This document shows, piece after piece, positions 1 to 5,686 of a DNA stretch of 5,686 bases. Origin of the DNA: Alphaproteobacteria bacterium. GTDB lineage: Bacteria > Pseudomonadota > Alphaproteobacteria > Caulobacterales > Maricaulaceae. Each line of letters starts with the position of its first letter. The stretch's first letter is position 1. Location of the stretch: positions 1 to 5,686 of the forward strand of contig JAUIEH010000208.1 of NCBI GenBank assembly GCA_030428405.1. Reading direction: 5' to 3'. Under the pieces are notes generated by a model. It worked only from the letters and a program-made list of their open reading frames with translations, did not search any database and was not told where the DNA came from. A program made the translations under genes and the position numbers.

Positions 1-948
1 ATGACGGACGAATTGCGAGGAGGCCGCGCCTTTCCACTGCGGATCGGAGGGCGGGAAGTGCTGGCCGATATCGCCCTCGCCAATGGCGCCGAGCAGAGCG
101 TCGGTGACCGCGTGCAGCCCGACATCGGCGTCTGAATGGCCCGAAAGCGTGAGCGCCCCCTCAATTTCAACGCCGCAGAGATAGAGCTTGTCGCCCCCAA
201 CCAGTCTATGCGCGTCAAAGCCGGAGCCTGTCGTCGTCATGCCGGGGGAGGGAGCGGCGGCGTCGATGGCGTCGGCCAGCAGCGCCTCGGCGCGCGCGAA
301 ATCGTCTGGATGGGTGAGTTTGAAGTTCCGGGCCTCGCCCGGGACGCCGAATGTCACGCGCCTCGCTCTGGCGAAGACGGCGACTTCATCCGGCAAATCA
401 GCGTCCGGCGGCAAAGTGCGGAAGGCGTTTAAGAGCTCGCGAAAACGGAAGGCCTGCGGGGTCTGAACCGCGCGCACGCCGTCGCGATCGATGTCGCCGC
501 CAAGCGCGCCGTTCTCGCTCAGGCCTTTGAGCGCATCGTCCGGACGCAGAGCAGGCGCTGCGCCATCATGATCGGCCAGAGCGGCGATGAGCCTGTCTAT
601 AAGCTCGTCAGAAACGAACGGGCGCGCGGCGTCATGGATGAGAACGATGTCCGGCGTGTTGTCCGCGTAGAGCGCTTCCAGGCAGGCGCGCGTCGATGCG
701 GTTCGGGAAGCGCCGCCGCTGATGGAGCGAATATCCGCATCAAGACCGCTGGCGGCGGCGTGGAACCGTTCTTCCTCGCCATCCGGAATGGCCACGATGA
801 TGCGCGAGACGTCGTCGCGCGCCGCGAAAGTTTCGAGCGACCAGCGCAGGACGGGCTTGCCGCCAAGCAAGCGAAACTGCTTTGGCGCATCGCCGCCTGC
901 GCGCGCGCCGCGTCCCGCCGCTACGATTGCGACTGCTATGTCCGGCAT
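1..948 (-). CDS. ispDF: Bifunctional IspD/IspF enzyme of the MEP isoprenoid pathway (3' end outside window)
   Basis: The fused enzyme makes two steps of isoprenoid precursor synthesis in the cytoplasm: CTP-dependent cytidylylation of 2-C-methylerythritol 4-phosphate (IspD) and cyclisation to MEcPP (IspF). I translated 316 codons without a stop. The IspD half (about 1-225) shows the nucleotide-binding motif AAGRGARAGG (10-19) with Lys23-Gln24, GGASR (78-82), HDAARPF (105-111, with Asp106 and Arg109), VQTPQAF (161-167) and NFKLT (208-212). A short Ala-rich linker leads to the IspF half (from about 238), with metal ligands Asp245, His247 and His279 in GFDAH and DVGLH, plus SGHSDAD and GDIG. Roughly 85-90 C-terminal IspF residues are missing because the window ends. 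The ATG at 948 is secure: AGGAG lies 5 nt upstream, and an in-frame stop 12 codons upstream leaves no other start. Oddity: the residue aligned with E. coli IspD Thr140 is Ala139. IspDF fusions are common in alphaproteobacteria. Confidence 0.96.
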   Translation of the reverse strand, partial: MPDIAVAIVAAGRGARAGGDAPKQFRLLGGKPVLRWSLETFAARDDVSRIIVAIPDGEEERFHAAASGLDADIRSISGGASRTASTRACLEALYADNTPDIVLIHDAARPFVSDELIDRLIAALADHDGAAPALRPDDALKGLSENGALGGDIDRDGVRAVQTPQAFRFRELLNAFRTLPPDADLPDEVAVFARARRVTFGVPGEARNFKLTHPDDFARAEALLADAIDAAAPSPGMTTTGSGFDAHRLVGGDKLYLCGVEIEGALTLSGHSDADVGLHAVTDALLGAIGEGDIGQHFPPSDPQWKGAASSQFVRH

Positions 949-953
949 GCGCG

Positions 954-958
954 CTCCT
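954..958 (-). promoter_or_regulatory. Ribosome binding site of ispDF
   Basis: On the minus strand this reads AGGAG, with 5 nt to the ATG at 948. It fixes the ispDF start, since an in-frame TAG at 984-982 rules out any longer protein. Confidence 0.75.
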
Positions 959-962
959 GCGA

Positions 963-1012
963 CTCGGGCCTCGTGCGGCCTTGACTATGAGAGCCAAACG
1001 AGGCCTGTCGAG
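963..1012. repeat. Interrupted palindrome in the ispDF-dusB divergent spacer
   Basis: GGCCTCGT (967-974) is a perfect reverse complement of ACGAGGCC (998-1005), separated by 23 nt. Four more pairs, CTCG (963-966) with CGAG (1009-1012), extend the stem to 12 bp if TGT (1006-1008) bulges out. The element nearly fills the 67-bp spacer between the two divergent genes. As DNA it could be an operator serving both promoters. As dusB leader RNA it would form a hairpin burying GAGG (1000-1003), the best Shine-Dalgarno candidate for dusB. A GANTC sequence (961-965), the target of alphaproteobacterial CcrM methylase, overlaps its left edge. The symmetry is seen directly; the role is inferred. Confidence 0.5.
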
Positions 1013-1015
1013 CCC

Positions 1016-2017
1016 ATGACCATGCGGATCGGCGATATCACGCTCAAGCACCCTGTCGTGCTCGCGCCCATGTCGGGCGTGACCGACCTGCCGTTCCGGC
1101 TGGCCGCGCACCGTCTTGGCGCGCCGATGGTCGTTTCAGAGATGGTTGCGAGCGAAGTGCTGGTGCGTGGTCGGCGCGACGTCGAACGCCGCGCAGCCGG
1201 GGCAGGGCGGATCGCCCCGCTTGTCATCCAGCTCGCCGGGCGTGAAGCCAAATGGATGGGCGAGGCGGCCAAAATCGCCCGCGACAACGGCGCCGACATC
1301 ATCGACATCAATATGGGCTGCCCGTCCAAACACGTGACCAGCGGCGCCTCGGGCTCGGCCTTGATGCGCGATCTCGACCACGCGCTGACGCTGATCGAGG
1401 CGACGGTCGCGGCGAGCGATGCGCCGGTGACGCTCAAAATGCGCCTGGGCTGGGACCGCGAGGCGATGAACGCCCCGGAACTCGCGCGACGCGCCGAAGA
1501 AGCAGGCGTGCAGGCCTTCACCGTCCATGGCCGCACGCGCCAGGAGTTTTTCAAGGGCCAGGCCGATTGGCGCGCCGTGCGCAATGTCGTCGAGACGGTT
1601 TCCGCGCCGGTCGTCGTGAATGGCGATATTTGCTGCGTTGATGATGCGCGCGAAGCATTGGCGCAGTCTGGCGCCGCCGGCGTGATGGTCGGTCGCGGCG
1701 CGCAAGGCCGGCCCTGGCTGCCGACGGAAATTGCGAGCGCGGTATTCGGCGAGGTCGGTTTCTGCGCGCCCGCACCCGCCGATATCGCAGAAATCGCCGC
1801 CCGGCAGCTGGATGAAAGCTGCACGCTCTATGGAGCCTCGCTCGGCGTGCGCATGTTCCGCAAGCATGTCGCCTGGTATCTCGTCGAAAATGCGTGCGAG
1901 ACGGAGCGGGCGGAGCGCAAGAAGACGGCCTCTCAAATCTGCCGGATGGAAGAGCCCGGCGCGGTCGAGGCGGCGCTGCGCGCCGCGTTTACACAGGCGC
2001 TGAGCGAGGCGGCGTAA
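1016..2017 (+). CDS. dusB: tRNA-dihydrouridine synthase DusB (NifR3 family)
   Basis: An FMN- and NADPH-dependent enzyme that reduces uridine to dihydrouridine in the tRNA D-loop; E. coli DusB acts at position 17. The 333-residue product is normal family length. It has the TIM-barrel opening LAPMSGVTDLPFR (16-28), the catalytic-cysteine motif NMGCPSKHV (99-107, Cys102), then GSALMRD (113-119), KMRLGWD (141-147), VHGRTR (170-175), VVNGDI (200-205) and the phosphate-binding MVGRGAQGRPW (224-234), all typical of DusB. The C-terminal helical domain (about 250-333) completes the fold. The start is placed at ATG 1016; ATG 1022 is possible because ribosome binding signals are weak (GAGG at 1000-1003). 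The frame is open further upstream to 722, but that part overlaps ispDF and does not resemble DusB. In related bacteria this gene heads the ntr operon (nifR3), and here it precedes ntrY. Confidence 0.96.
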   Translation: MTMRIGDITLKHPVVLAPMSGVTDLPFRLAAHRLGAPMVVSEMVASEVLVRGRRDVERRAAGAGRIAPLVIQLAGREAKWMGEAAKIARDNGADIIDINMGCPSKHVTSGASGSALMRDLDHALTLIEATVAASDAPVTLKMRLGWDREAMNAPELARRAEEAGVQAFTVHGRTRQEFFKGQADWRAVRNVVETVSAPVVVNGDICCVDDAREALAQSGAAGVMVGRGAQGRPWLPTEIASAVFGEVGFCAPAPADIAEIAARQLDESCTLYGASLGVRMFRKHVAWYLVENACETERAERKKTASQICRMEEPGAVEAALRAAFTQALSEAA

Positions 2018-2041
2018 GGGTCTCCGCTCAACTGCGCTTTT
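1995..2041 (+). terminator. Possible imperfect terminator hairpin at the end of dusB
   Basis: TGAGCG (2001-2006) pairs with CGCTCA (2025-2030). An outer AGGCGC (1995-2000) pairs with GCGCTT (2034-2039, with one G-U), giving a 12-bp stem with a 3-nt bulge (2031-2033) and an 18-nt loop. TTTT (2038-2041) follows, although part of it is used in the stem. The stem begins inside the last dusB codons. The long loop and short T-run make it a weak intrinsic terminator at best; partial read-through into ntrY is plausible. Confidence 0.3.
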
Positions 2042-2101
2042 CACAACACAGCATTGTTGCATTTGAGCACGCGCCTCGTCAGGATCGCGCGCCTCAGGGC
2101 C

Positions 2102-2105
2102 GGAG
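2102..2105 (+). promoter_or_regulatory. Ribosome binding site of ntrY, decides the start
   Basis: GGAG lies 5 nt before ATG 2111. This favours that start over the in-frame TTG codons at 2054, 2057 and 2063, none of which was seen to have a comparable signal. The 93-bp gap from dusB to this start (2018-2110) otherwise holds only the tail of the possible terminator and a short inverted repeat, CAACA-N6-TGTTG (2044-2059). No convincing promoter could be read there. Confidence 0.65.
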
Positions 2106-2110
2106 TTCGC

Positions 2111-4402
2111 ATGAGTCTCGCAGGACGCACCGTCCGATTGACGCGCGTTGGAATCCGCCGCGGATTGCGGCAATTGCGCAGCCTGATCGGCGCGCGCGCA
2201 TTGCGTCCTACCGCGTTTTCGCTGGCGTTCGTGGCCGCGTTTCTGGGCGTGGCGGTCATCTCAGCGCGCGTTCTCACCGGCGGCGACATTCCCGCACACG
2301 CCAACACGGCGATCCTGCTCGCATCCGCCGTCAATCTGGCTCTGCTTCTGGCGCTTGCGGGCGCTTTGGCATACCGGCTGCGGCGCCTGGCGAAAGGCGG
2401 CTCGGCCGACGAGCCTGCGCCGCGCTTGCATTTGCGCTTCGTCGCCATTCTCGGTCTGGGCGCGGTCGTGCCGGCGCTGGTTTCCGCGGCCATTATCGGC
2501 ATCGTGTTTGCGCGCGTGATCGACCAATGGTTCAGCCCGCGCATCGAGTCCGTCGTCGAAGGCGTCGCGGGCATTGCGCGGACCTATCTTTCGGTCGAGG
2601 GCCGCACCGTCGCCGAACAGCTGCGCGCCATGGCGCGCGACCTCAATCAGTCCGAAGCCGCAGAAGCGCTCGCCACCAATCGCATCACCTATGTCGGCTA
2701 TCTGCGCGAGCAGGCGGCGCGGCGCGGTTTTGAGGCGGCCTATGTCATTGACGGCGACGGCGCGATCCTCGCGCGCGCCGAGCTTGATGGCGCGGCCTCG
2801 TTCGAAACGCCGTCGCGCGCGAGTTATGCCGATGCGCAGGACGGCGAGATGGCGCTGTCGGTCGATCGCGACGACGGCCGCATCCGGGTGCTCTTCCGCC
2901 TGGCCGCTTATGACGACGCCTTCATCTATGTCGTGCGTGAGCTTGGCGACGGGCTGATGCCGCAGCTGACCAGCGCGGAGGAGGCGGTGGTCTCCTATCG
3001 AGCGGCCGATGACGAGCAGAACCGACTGCGCCTGCTCCTTGTCCTGATTTATACCCAATGGGCGATGCTCGTGGCGCTGGGCGCGGCCTGGTTCGGCCTG
3101 AATGCGGCCAACCGTTTCGTGGCCCCGATCGGTCGGCTGGTGCGCGCGGCTGAGCGCGTGCGCGACGGCGATCTGGAAGCGCGCGTGTTCTTCGACGAGC
3201 GCCGCGATGAAATCGCCATGCTCGGCCGCGCCTTCAACGAAATGACAGGCCAGCTCAAATCCCAGCGCGCCGATCTGATCGAGGCCAGCGAGGTGGCGGA
3301 GCGCCGGCGTCAGTTCACCGAGGCCGTGCTCGCCGGCGTCACGGCGGGCGTCATCGGCGTGGATTCCTCCGGGCTCGTCACAATCGTCAATCGCTCCGCG
3401 CTCGCCCTGCTCGATCAGGAATCCGATCGCGAACTGGTCGGCCGTGAGGCGCTGGTCGTGTTGCCCGAATTCGCCGGCCTCGTGCAGGAAGCGCGCGCCT
3501 CGCGCCGCGTCGTGGCCGCCGAAGTCGAGATCGAGCGCGGCGGGCGGTCGTTGAATTTGAACGTGCGCGCCGGCGCCGCCAAAGACGGCTCGGGCGCGGT
3601 CGTCGTCACGTTTGACGACATCACGCGGCTCGTCTCCGCACAGCGCTCCGCAGCCTGGCGCGATGTCGCGCGCCGCATCGCGCATGAAATCAAAAACCCG
3701 CTGACGCCGATCCAGCTTTCCGCCGAGCGTCTGCGCCGCAAATATAAAAATGAGATTCAATCCGACATCGAAGTGTTCGATCGCTGCACCGACACGATCG
3801 TGCGCCAGGTCAGCGACATCCGCCGCATGATCGATGAGTTTTCCTCCTTCGCGCGCATGCCCGAGCCGAAGATAGAGTCCGTGGACCTGACCGAGGTCGT
3901 GCGCTCGACCGTGTTCGCTCAGCGCGTCGCCAGCCCGGACATCGAGTTCGAAGCTCACGTGCCCGATGGCCCGGTGATCGTGAATTGCGACGAGCGTTTG
4001 ATTGCGCAGGCCCTGGCCAATATCGTCAAGAACGCGGCCGAGGCCGTCATGGGACTGATTGAATCAGAAGACCCGGGCGGCAAGGGCGGCGACTGGAGCG
4101 TAGAGACGACGCTCAGCGTGCGCGACGGCGCGGCCGTGATCGAGGTTGCGGATAATGGTCTCGGCTGGCCGATGACCGATCGCGACCGTTTGGTCGAGCC
4201 TTATATGACGACGCGCGAGAAGGGCACCGGTCTCGGTCTCGCCATCGTCCGCCGGGTGATGGAGGACCATCACGGCCGGTTGGAACTCGGCGACCGCCAT
4301 GACGGCGAACGCGGCGCGCTCGTGCGCCTGGTGTTGCCGACTGAAGTCTCCCGTCCCGAAACCTCCAGCGCCGGCGCGGCCGCCGGGGGCGGGCTCGCAT
4401 GA
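2111..4402 (+). CDS. ntrY: NtrY-type transmembrane sensor histidine kinase
   Basis: Inner-membrane sensor kinase, expected to phosphorylate NtrX. In alphaproteobacteria NtrYX is tied to nitrogen metabolism, redox or oxygen response and envelope functions. The 763-residue product has two close N-terminal membrane segments (about 34-54, 66-88), a third (108-134), a periplasmic region (about 135-306), a fourth segment (307-330), HAMP (331-385) and PAS (about 400-505). The kinase core follows: H-box RRIAHEIKNPLTPIQ (521-535, phospho-acceptor His525), N-box NIVKNAAEA (637-645, Asn641), G1 DNGLGWP (681-687) and G2 EKGTGLGL (703-710). NPLTPIQ and the EPYMTTREKGTGLGL region mark the NtrY family. A Gly/Ala-rich tail ends the protein. 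ATG 2111 is preferred because GGAG precedes it; a TTG at 2054 would add 19 residues. The Trp in G1 is unusual, since Leu or Phe is more common. The stop overlaps a 19-codon ORF (ATGA) that leads to ntrX. Confidence 0.94.
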   Translation: MSLAGRTVRLTRVGIRRGLRQLRSLIGARALRPTAFSLAFVAAFLGVAVISARVLTGGDIPAHANTAILLASAVNLALLLALAGALAYRLRRLAKGGSADEPAPRLHLRFVAILGLGAVVPALVSAAIIGIVFARVIDQWFSPRIESVVEGVAGIARTYLSVEGRTVAEQLRAMARDLNQSEAAEALATNRITYVGYLREQAARRGFEAAYVIDGDGAILARAELDGAASFETPSRASYADAQDGEMALSVDRDDGRIRVLFRLAAYDDAFIYVVRELGDGLMPQLTSAEEAVVSYRAADDEQNRLRLLLVLIYTQWAMLVALGAAWFGLNAANRFVAPIGRLVRAAERVRDGDLEARVFFDERRDEIAMLGRAFNEMTGQLKSQRADLIEASEVAERRRQFTEAVLAGVTAGVIGVDSSGLVTIVNRSALALLDQESDRELVGREALVVLPEFAGLVQEARASRRVVAAEVEIERGGRSLNLNVRAGAAKDGSGAVVVTFDDITRLVSAQRSAAWRDVARRIAHEIKNPLTPIQLSAERLRRKYKNEIQSDIEVFDRCTDTIVRQVSDIRRMIDEFSSFARMPEPKIESVDLTEVVRSTVFAQRVASPDIEFEAHVPDGPVIVNCDERLIAQALANIVKNAAEAVMGLIESEDPGGKGGDWSVETTLSVRDGAAVIEVADNGLGWPMTDRDRLVEPYMTTREKGTGLGLAIVRRVMEDHHGRLELGDRHDGERGALVRLVLPTEVSRPETSSAGAAAGGGLA

Positions 4403-4452
4403 ACAAGAAGACTGGCATGACCAACAAGACTGGCACGACCAATAAGAGGACA
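4399..4452 (+). repeat. Three 18-bp tandem repeat units between ntrY and ntrX
   Basis: Unit 1 is 4399-4416 (ATGAACAAGAAGACTGGC), unit 2 is 4417-4434 (ATGACCAACAAGACTGGC) and unit 3 is 4435-4452 (ACGACCAATAAGAGGACA). Units 1 and 2 match at 16 of 18 positions, and units 2 and 3 at 11 of 18. Because 18 is a multiple of three, gain or loss of a unit keeps the small ORF in frame. The stretch is about 50% GC, clearly lower than the genes on either side. The third unit has diverged in its second half, which supplies the AGAGGA ribosome binding site of ntrX. Confidence 0.7.
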
Positions 4453-4458
4453 GCCTGA
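4399..4458 (+). CDS. Candidate 19-residue small ORF bridging ntrY and ntrX
   Basis: The ATG sits inside the ntrY stop as ATGA (4399-4402), and the TGA (4456-4458) shares its last base with the ntrX ATG, as TGATG. The three reading frames thus tile with no untranslated base. The peptide is MNKKTG, MTNKTG, TTNKRT plus a final Ala: three related hexapeptides rich in Lys, Thr and Asn, basic, with no membrane segment. A second in-frame ATG opens unit 2. The G-rich sequence upstream (4385-4393) could serve as a weak ribosome binding signal. I do not recognise the peptide. It may have no function of its own and act as a ribosome bridge keeping ntrX translation coupled to ntrY, or it may be a chance product of the repeat. 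The overlaps are seen; expression is inferred. Confidence 0.35.
   Translation: MNKKTGMTNKTGTTNKRTA
4446..4450 (+). promoter_or_regulatory. Ribosome binding site of ntrX
   Basis: GAGGA, within AAGAGGA, lies 7 nt before ATG 4458 and inside the third repeat unit. It gives ntrX its own initiation signal in addition to possible coupling with the small ORF. Confidence 0.7.
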
Positions 4459-5686
4459 TGGCCCACGACATTTTGGTGGTCGACGACGAACTCGACATTC
4501 GTGATCTGATCGCCGGGCATCTCGAGGATGAAGGCCACCATGTGCGCGGCGCCGCCGACAGCGACAGCGCCATGTCGGCCGTGCGCGAGCGCAAGCCCTC
4601 GCTCATCATTCTCGACGTCTGGCTGCGCGGCAGCCGGCTCGACGGCATAGAGCTGCTCGACGAGTTCAAGAAGATCGATCCCGACCTGCCCGTCATCATC
4701 ATTTCCGGTCACGGAACGGTCGAAACCGCCGTCTCCGCCATTCGCAAGGGCGCCTACGACTTTCTCGAGAAGCCGTTCAACTCGGACCGCCTTCTGCACA
4801 CGGTGCAGATGGCGCTGGAAGCAAGCCGGCTGCGGCGCGAGGTCGCCGAGTTGCGCAAGCACACCGGCAGCGACCTCGAACTCGTCGGCGATTCCACGGT
4901 GATGCAGCATGTGCGTCAGACCGTTTCCAAGGTCGCGCCGACCAATAGCCGCGTGCTCATTCGCGGCGCGCCCGGCTCGGGCAAGGAGATTGTCGCCCGG
5001 CTGATCCATGACGCCTCGCCGCGCCGCGAGGGCCGCTTCGTGGCCGTCAACGCCGCAGCGATTTCGCCTGAGCGCGTTGAAACGGAAATGTTCGGCGAGG
5101 AAGACGAACACGGCGCCGTCAAAAAGCCTGGCCTGTTCGAACAGGCCCATCTCGGCACGCTGTTTCTCGACGAAGTCGCAGACATGCCGCTGGAGACCCA
5201 GTCGAAGATCCTGCGCCTGCTGGTCGAGCAGCGCTTCCGCCGGCTCGGCGGCTCGGGCGACGTTCAGGTCGATGTACGGGTGATTTCCTCGTCCTCAAAG
5301 GATCTGAGCGATGAAATCGCGGCCGGCCGCTTCCGCGAGGATCTCTATCACCGCCTCAATGTCGTTCCGATCGACGTGCCGCCTTTGTCCAAGCGCCGCG
5401 AGGACATTCCTTATCTCGTCGGCTATTTCATCGAGCGCATCGGGCGCACCTCCGGCCTGCCGCTGCGCACGATCGGTCCGGACGCGATGGCTGCGCTGCA
5501 AGCCCATGACTGGCCGGGCAATGTCCGCCAATTGCGCAATGTCGTAGAGCGCCTGCTCATTCTGGCGGGCGGCGCGGCCGAAGAGCCGATCACGCTGGAC
5601 ACGCTGCCGAGCGAGGTCATTGGCGGCGACAATGCCGGCGCCATCGGCTCGGAACGGCTTATCTCGCTGACGCTGCGTGATGCGCG
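4458..5686 (+). CDS. ntrX: NtrX response regulator with AAA+ domain (3' end outside window)
   Basis: Cytoplasmic transcriptional regulator, partner of NtrY. I translated 409 codons without a stop. The receiver domain (about 1-120) has the acidic pair Asp9-Asp10, phospho-acceptor Asp53 in ILDVWLRGSRLDG, Ser83 and Lys105 (EKPF). The AAA+ domain (about 140-370) has Walker A GAPGSGK (170-176), Walker B GTLFLDEVADMP (233-244) with Asp238-Glu239, the arginine region GRFREDLYHRLN (290-301) and sensor II WPGNVRQLRNVVERL (352-366). Between MFGEE (211-215) and GLFEQA (225-230), where sigma-54 activators carry GAFTGA, there is only a short unrelated segment. This loss is known for alphaproteobacterial NtrX and separates it from NtrC. 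Family length is about 450-460, so some 45-50 residues, including the Fis-type helix-turn-helix, lie beyond the window. ATG 4458 follows GAGGA by 7 nt. Confidence 0.95.
   Translation, partial: MAHDILVVDDELDIRDLIAGHLEDEGHHVRGAADSDSAMSAVRERKPSLIILDVWLRGSRLDGIELLDEFKKIDPDLPVIIISGHGTVETAVSAIRKGAYDFLEKPFNSDRLLHTVQMALEASRLRREVAELRKHTGSDLELVGDSTVMQHVRQTVSKVAPTNSRVLIRGAPGSGKEIVARLIHDASPRREGRFVAVNAAAISPERVETEMFGEEDEHGAVKKPGLFEQAHLGTLFLDEVADMPLETQSKILRLLVEQRFRRLGGSGDVQVDVRVISSSSKDLSDEIAAGRFREDLYHRLNVVPIDVPPLSKRREDIPYLVGYFIERIGRTSGLPLRTIGPDAMAALQAHDWPGNVRQLRNVVERLLILAGGAAEEPITLDTLPSEVIGGDNAGAIGSERLISLTLRDA

Noticed and set aside
981..1009. TTGACT at 981-986 as a -35 element for dusB
   Set aside because: At 17-bp spacing the -10 position reads CCTGTC, a poor match, and would leave almost no leader before the ATG. 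It lies in the loop of the palindrome and cannot be supported as a promoter by eye.
722..1015. A 98-residue N-terminal extension of DusB
   Set aside because: The frame is open, but the extension overlaps ispDF antisense, has no DusB similarity, and the family start (MRIGDITLK-like) matches ATG 1016 or 1022.
1136..2173. A 345-codon minus-strand open frame opposite dusB
   Set aside because: It is a shadow of dusB codon bias with no recognisable motif, and it runs across the dusB-ntrY gap without a sensible start signal.
2261..3958. A 565-codon open frame on the minus strand opposite ntrY
   Set aside because: It lies wholly antisense to a well-conserved kinase whose domains all read correctly on the plus strand. 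Its Arg/Gly/Asp/His-rich composition is what GC-rich codon bias produces in the opposite frame, and no domain is recognisable.
4113..5150. A 345-codon minus-strand open frame across the ntrY-ntrX junction
   Set aside because: It is antisense to two clearly conserved genes and shows only low-complexity shadow composition.
1..5686. Mobile element, CRISPR array, phage or defence genes
   Set aside because: All coding space is taken by conserved chromosomal housekeeping and regulatory genes. No transposase, integrase, direct-repeat array or attachment site was seen.

Overview
The window looks like chromosomal DNA from a GC-rich alphaproteobacterium, most likely from the Hyphomicrobiales/Rhizobiales side of the class. 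This rests on the gene set and order (fused ispDF divergent from dusB/nifR3, then ntrY and ntrX) and on uniformly high-GC codon use. No genus can be named from the sequence alone. There are no rRNA or tRNA genes, insertion sequences or CRISPR arrays in view.

Layout. Bases 1-948 (minus strand) carry the first 316 codons of a bifunctional IspD-IspF enzyme of the MEP isoprenoid pathway; its 3' end lies outside the window. A 67-bp divergent spacer (949-1015) follows and contains a long interrupted palindrome. On the plus strand come dusB (1016-2017; tRNA-dihydrouridine synthase), a 93-bp gap with a possible terminator hairpin, ntrY (2111-4402; membrane sensor histidine kinase), and ntrX (4458-5686, cut by the window end before its DNA-binding domain).

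NtrY and NtrX form a two-component system. NtrY senses a signal through its membrane, periplasmic and PAS regions, autophosphorylates at His525 and is expected to phosphorylate NtrX at Asp53. NtrX has an AAA+ domain but lacks the GAFTGA loop used to contact sigma-54.

Two things stand out. First, the ntrB and ntrC genes that usually sit between dusB and ntrY in related bacteria are absent here. Second, the 55 nt between ntrY and ntrX is fully occupied by a 19-codon ORF made of three 18-bp repeat units. Its start overlaps the ntrY stop (ATGA) and its stop overlaps the ntrX start (TGATG), which suggests a translational-coupling bridge or a tiny undescribed peptide.
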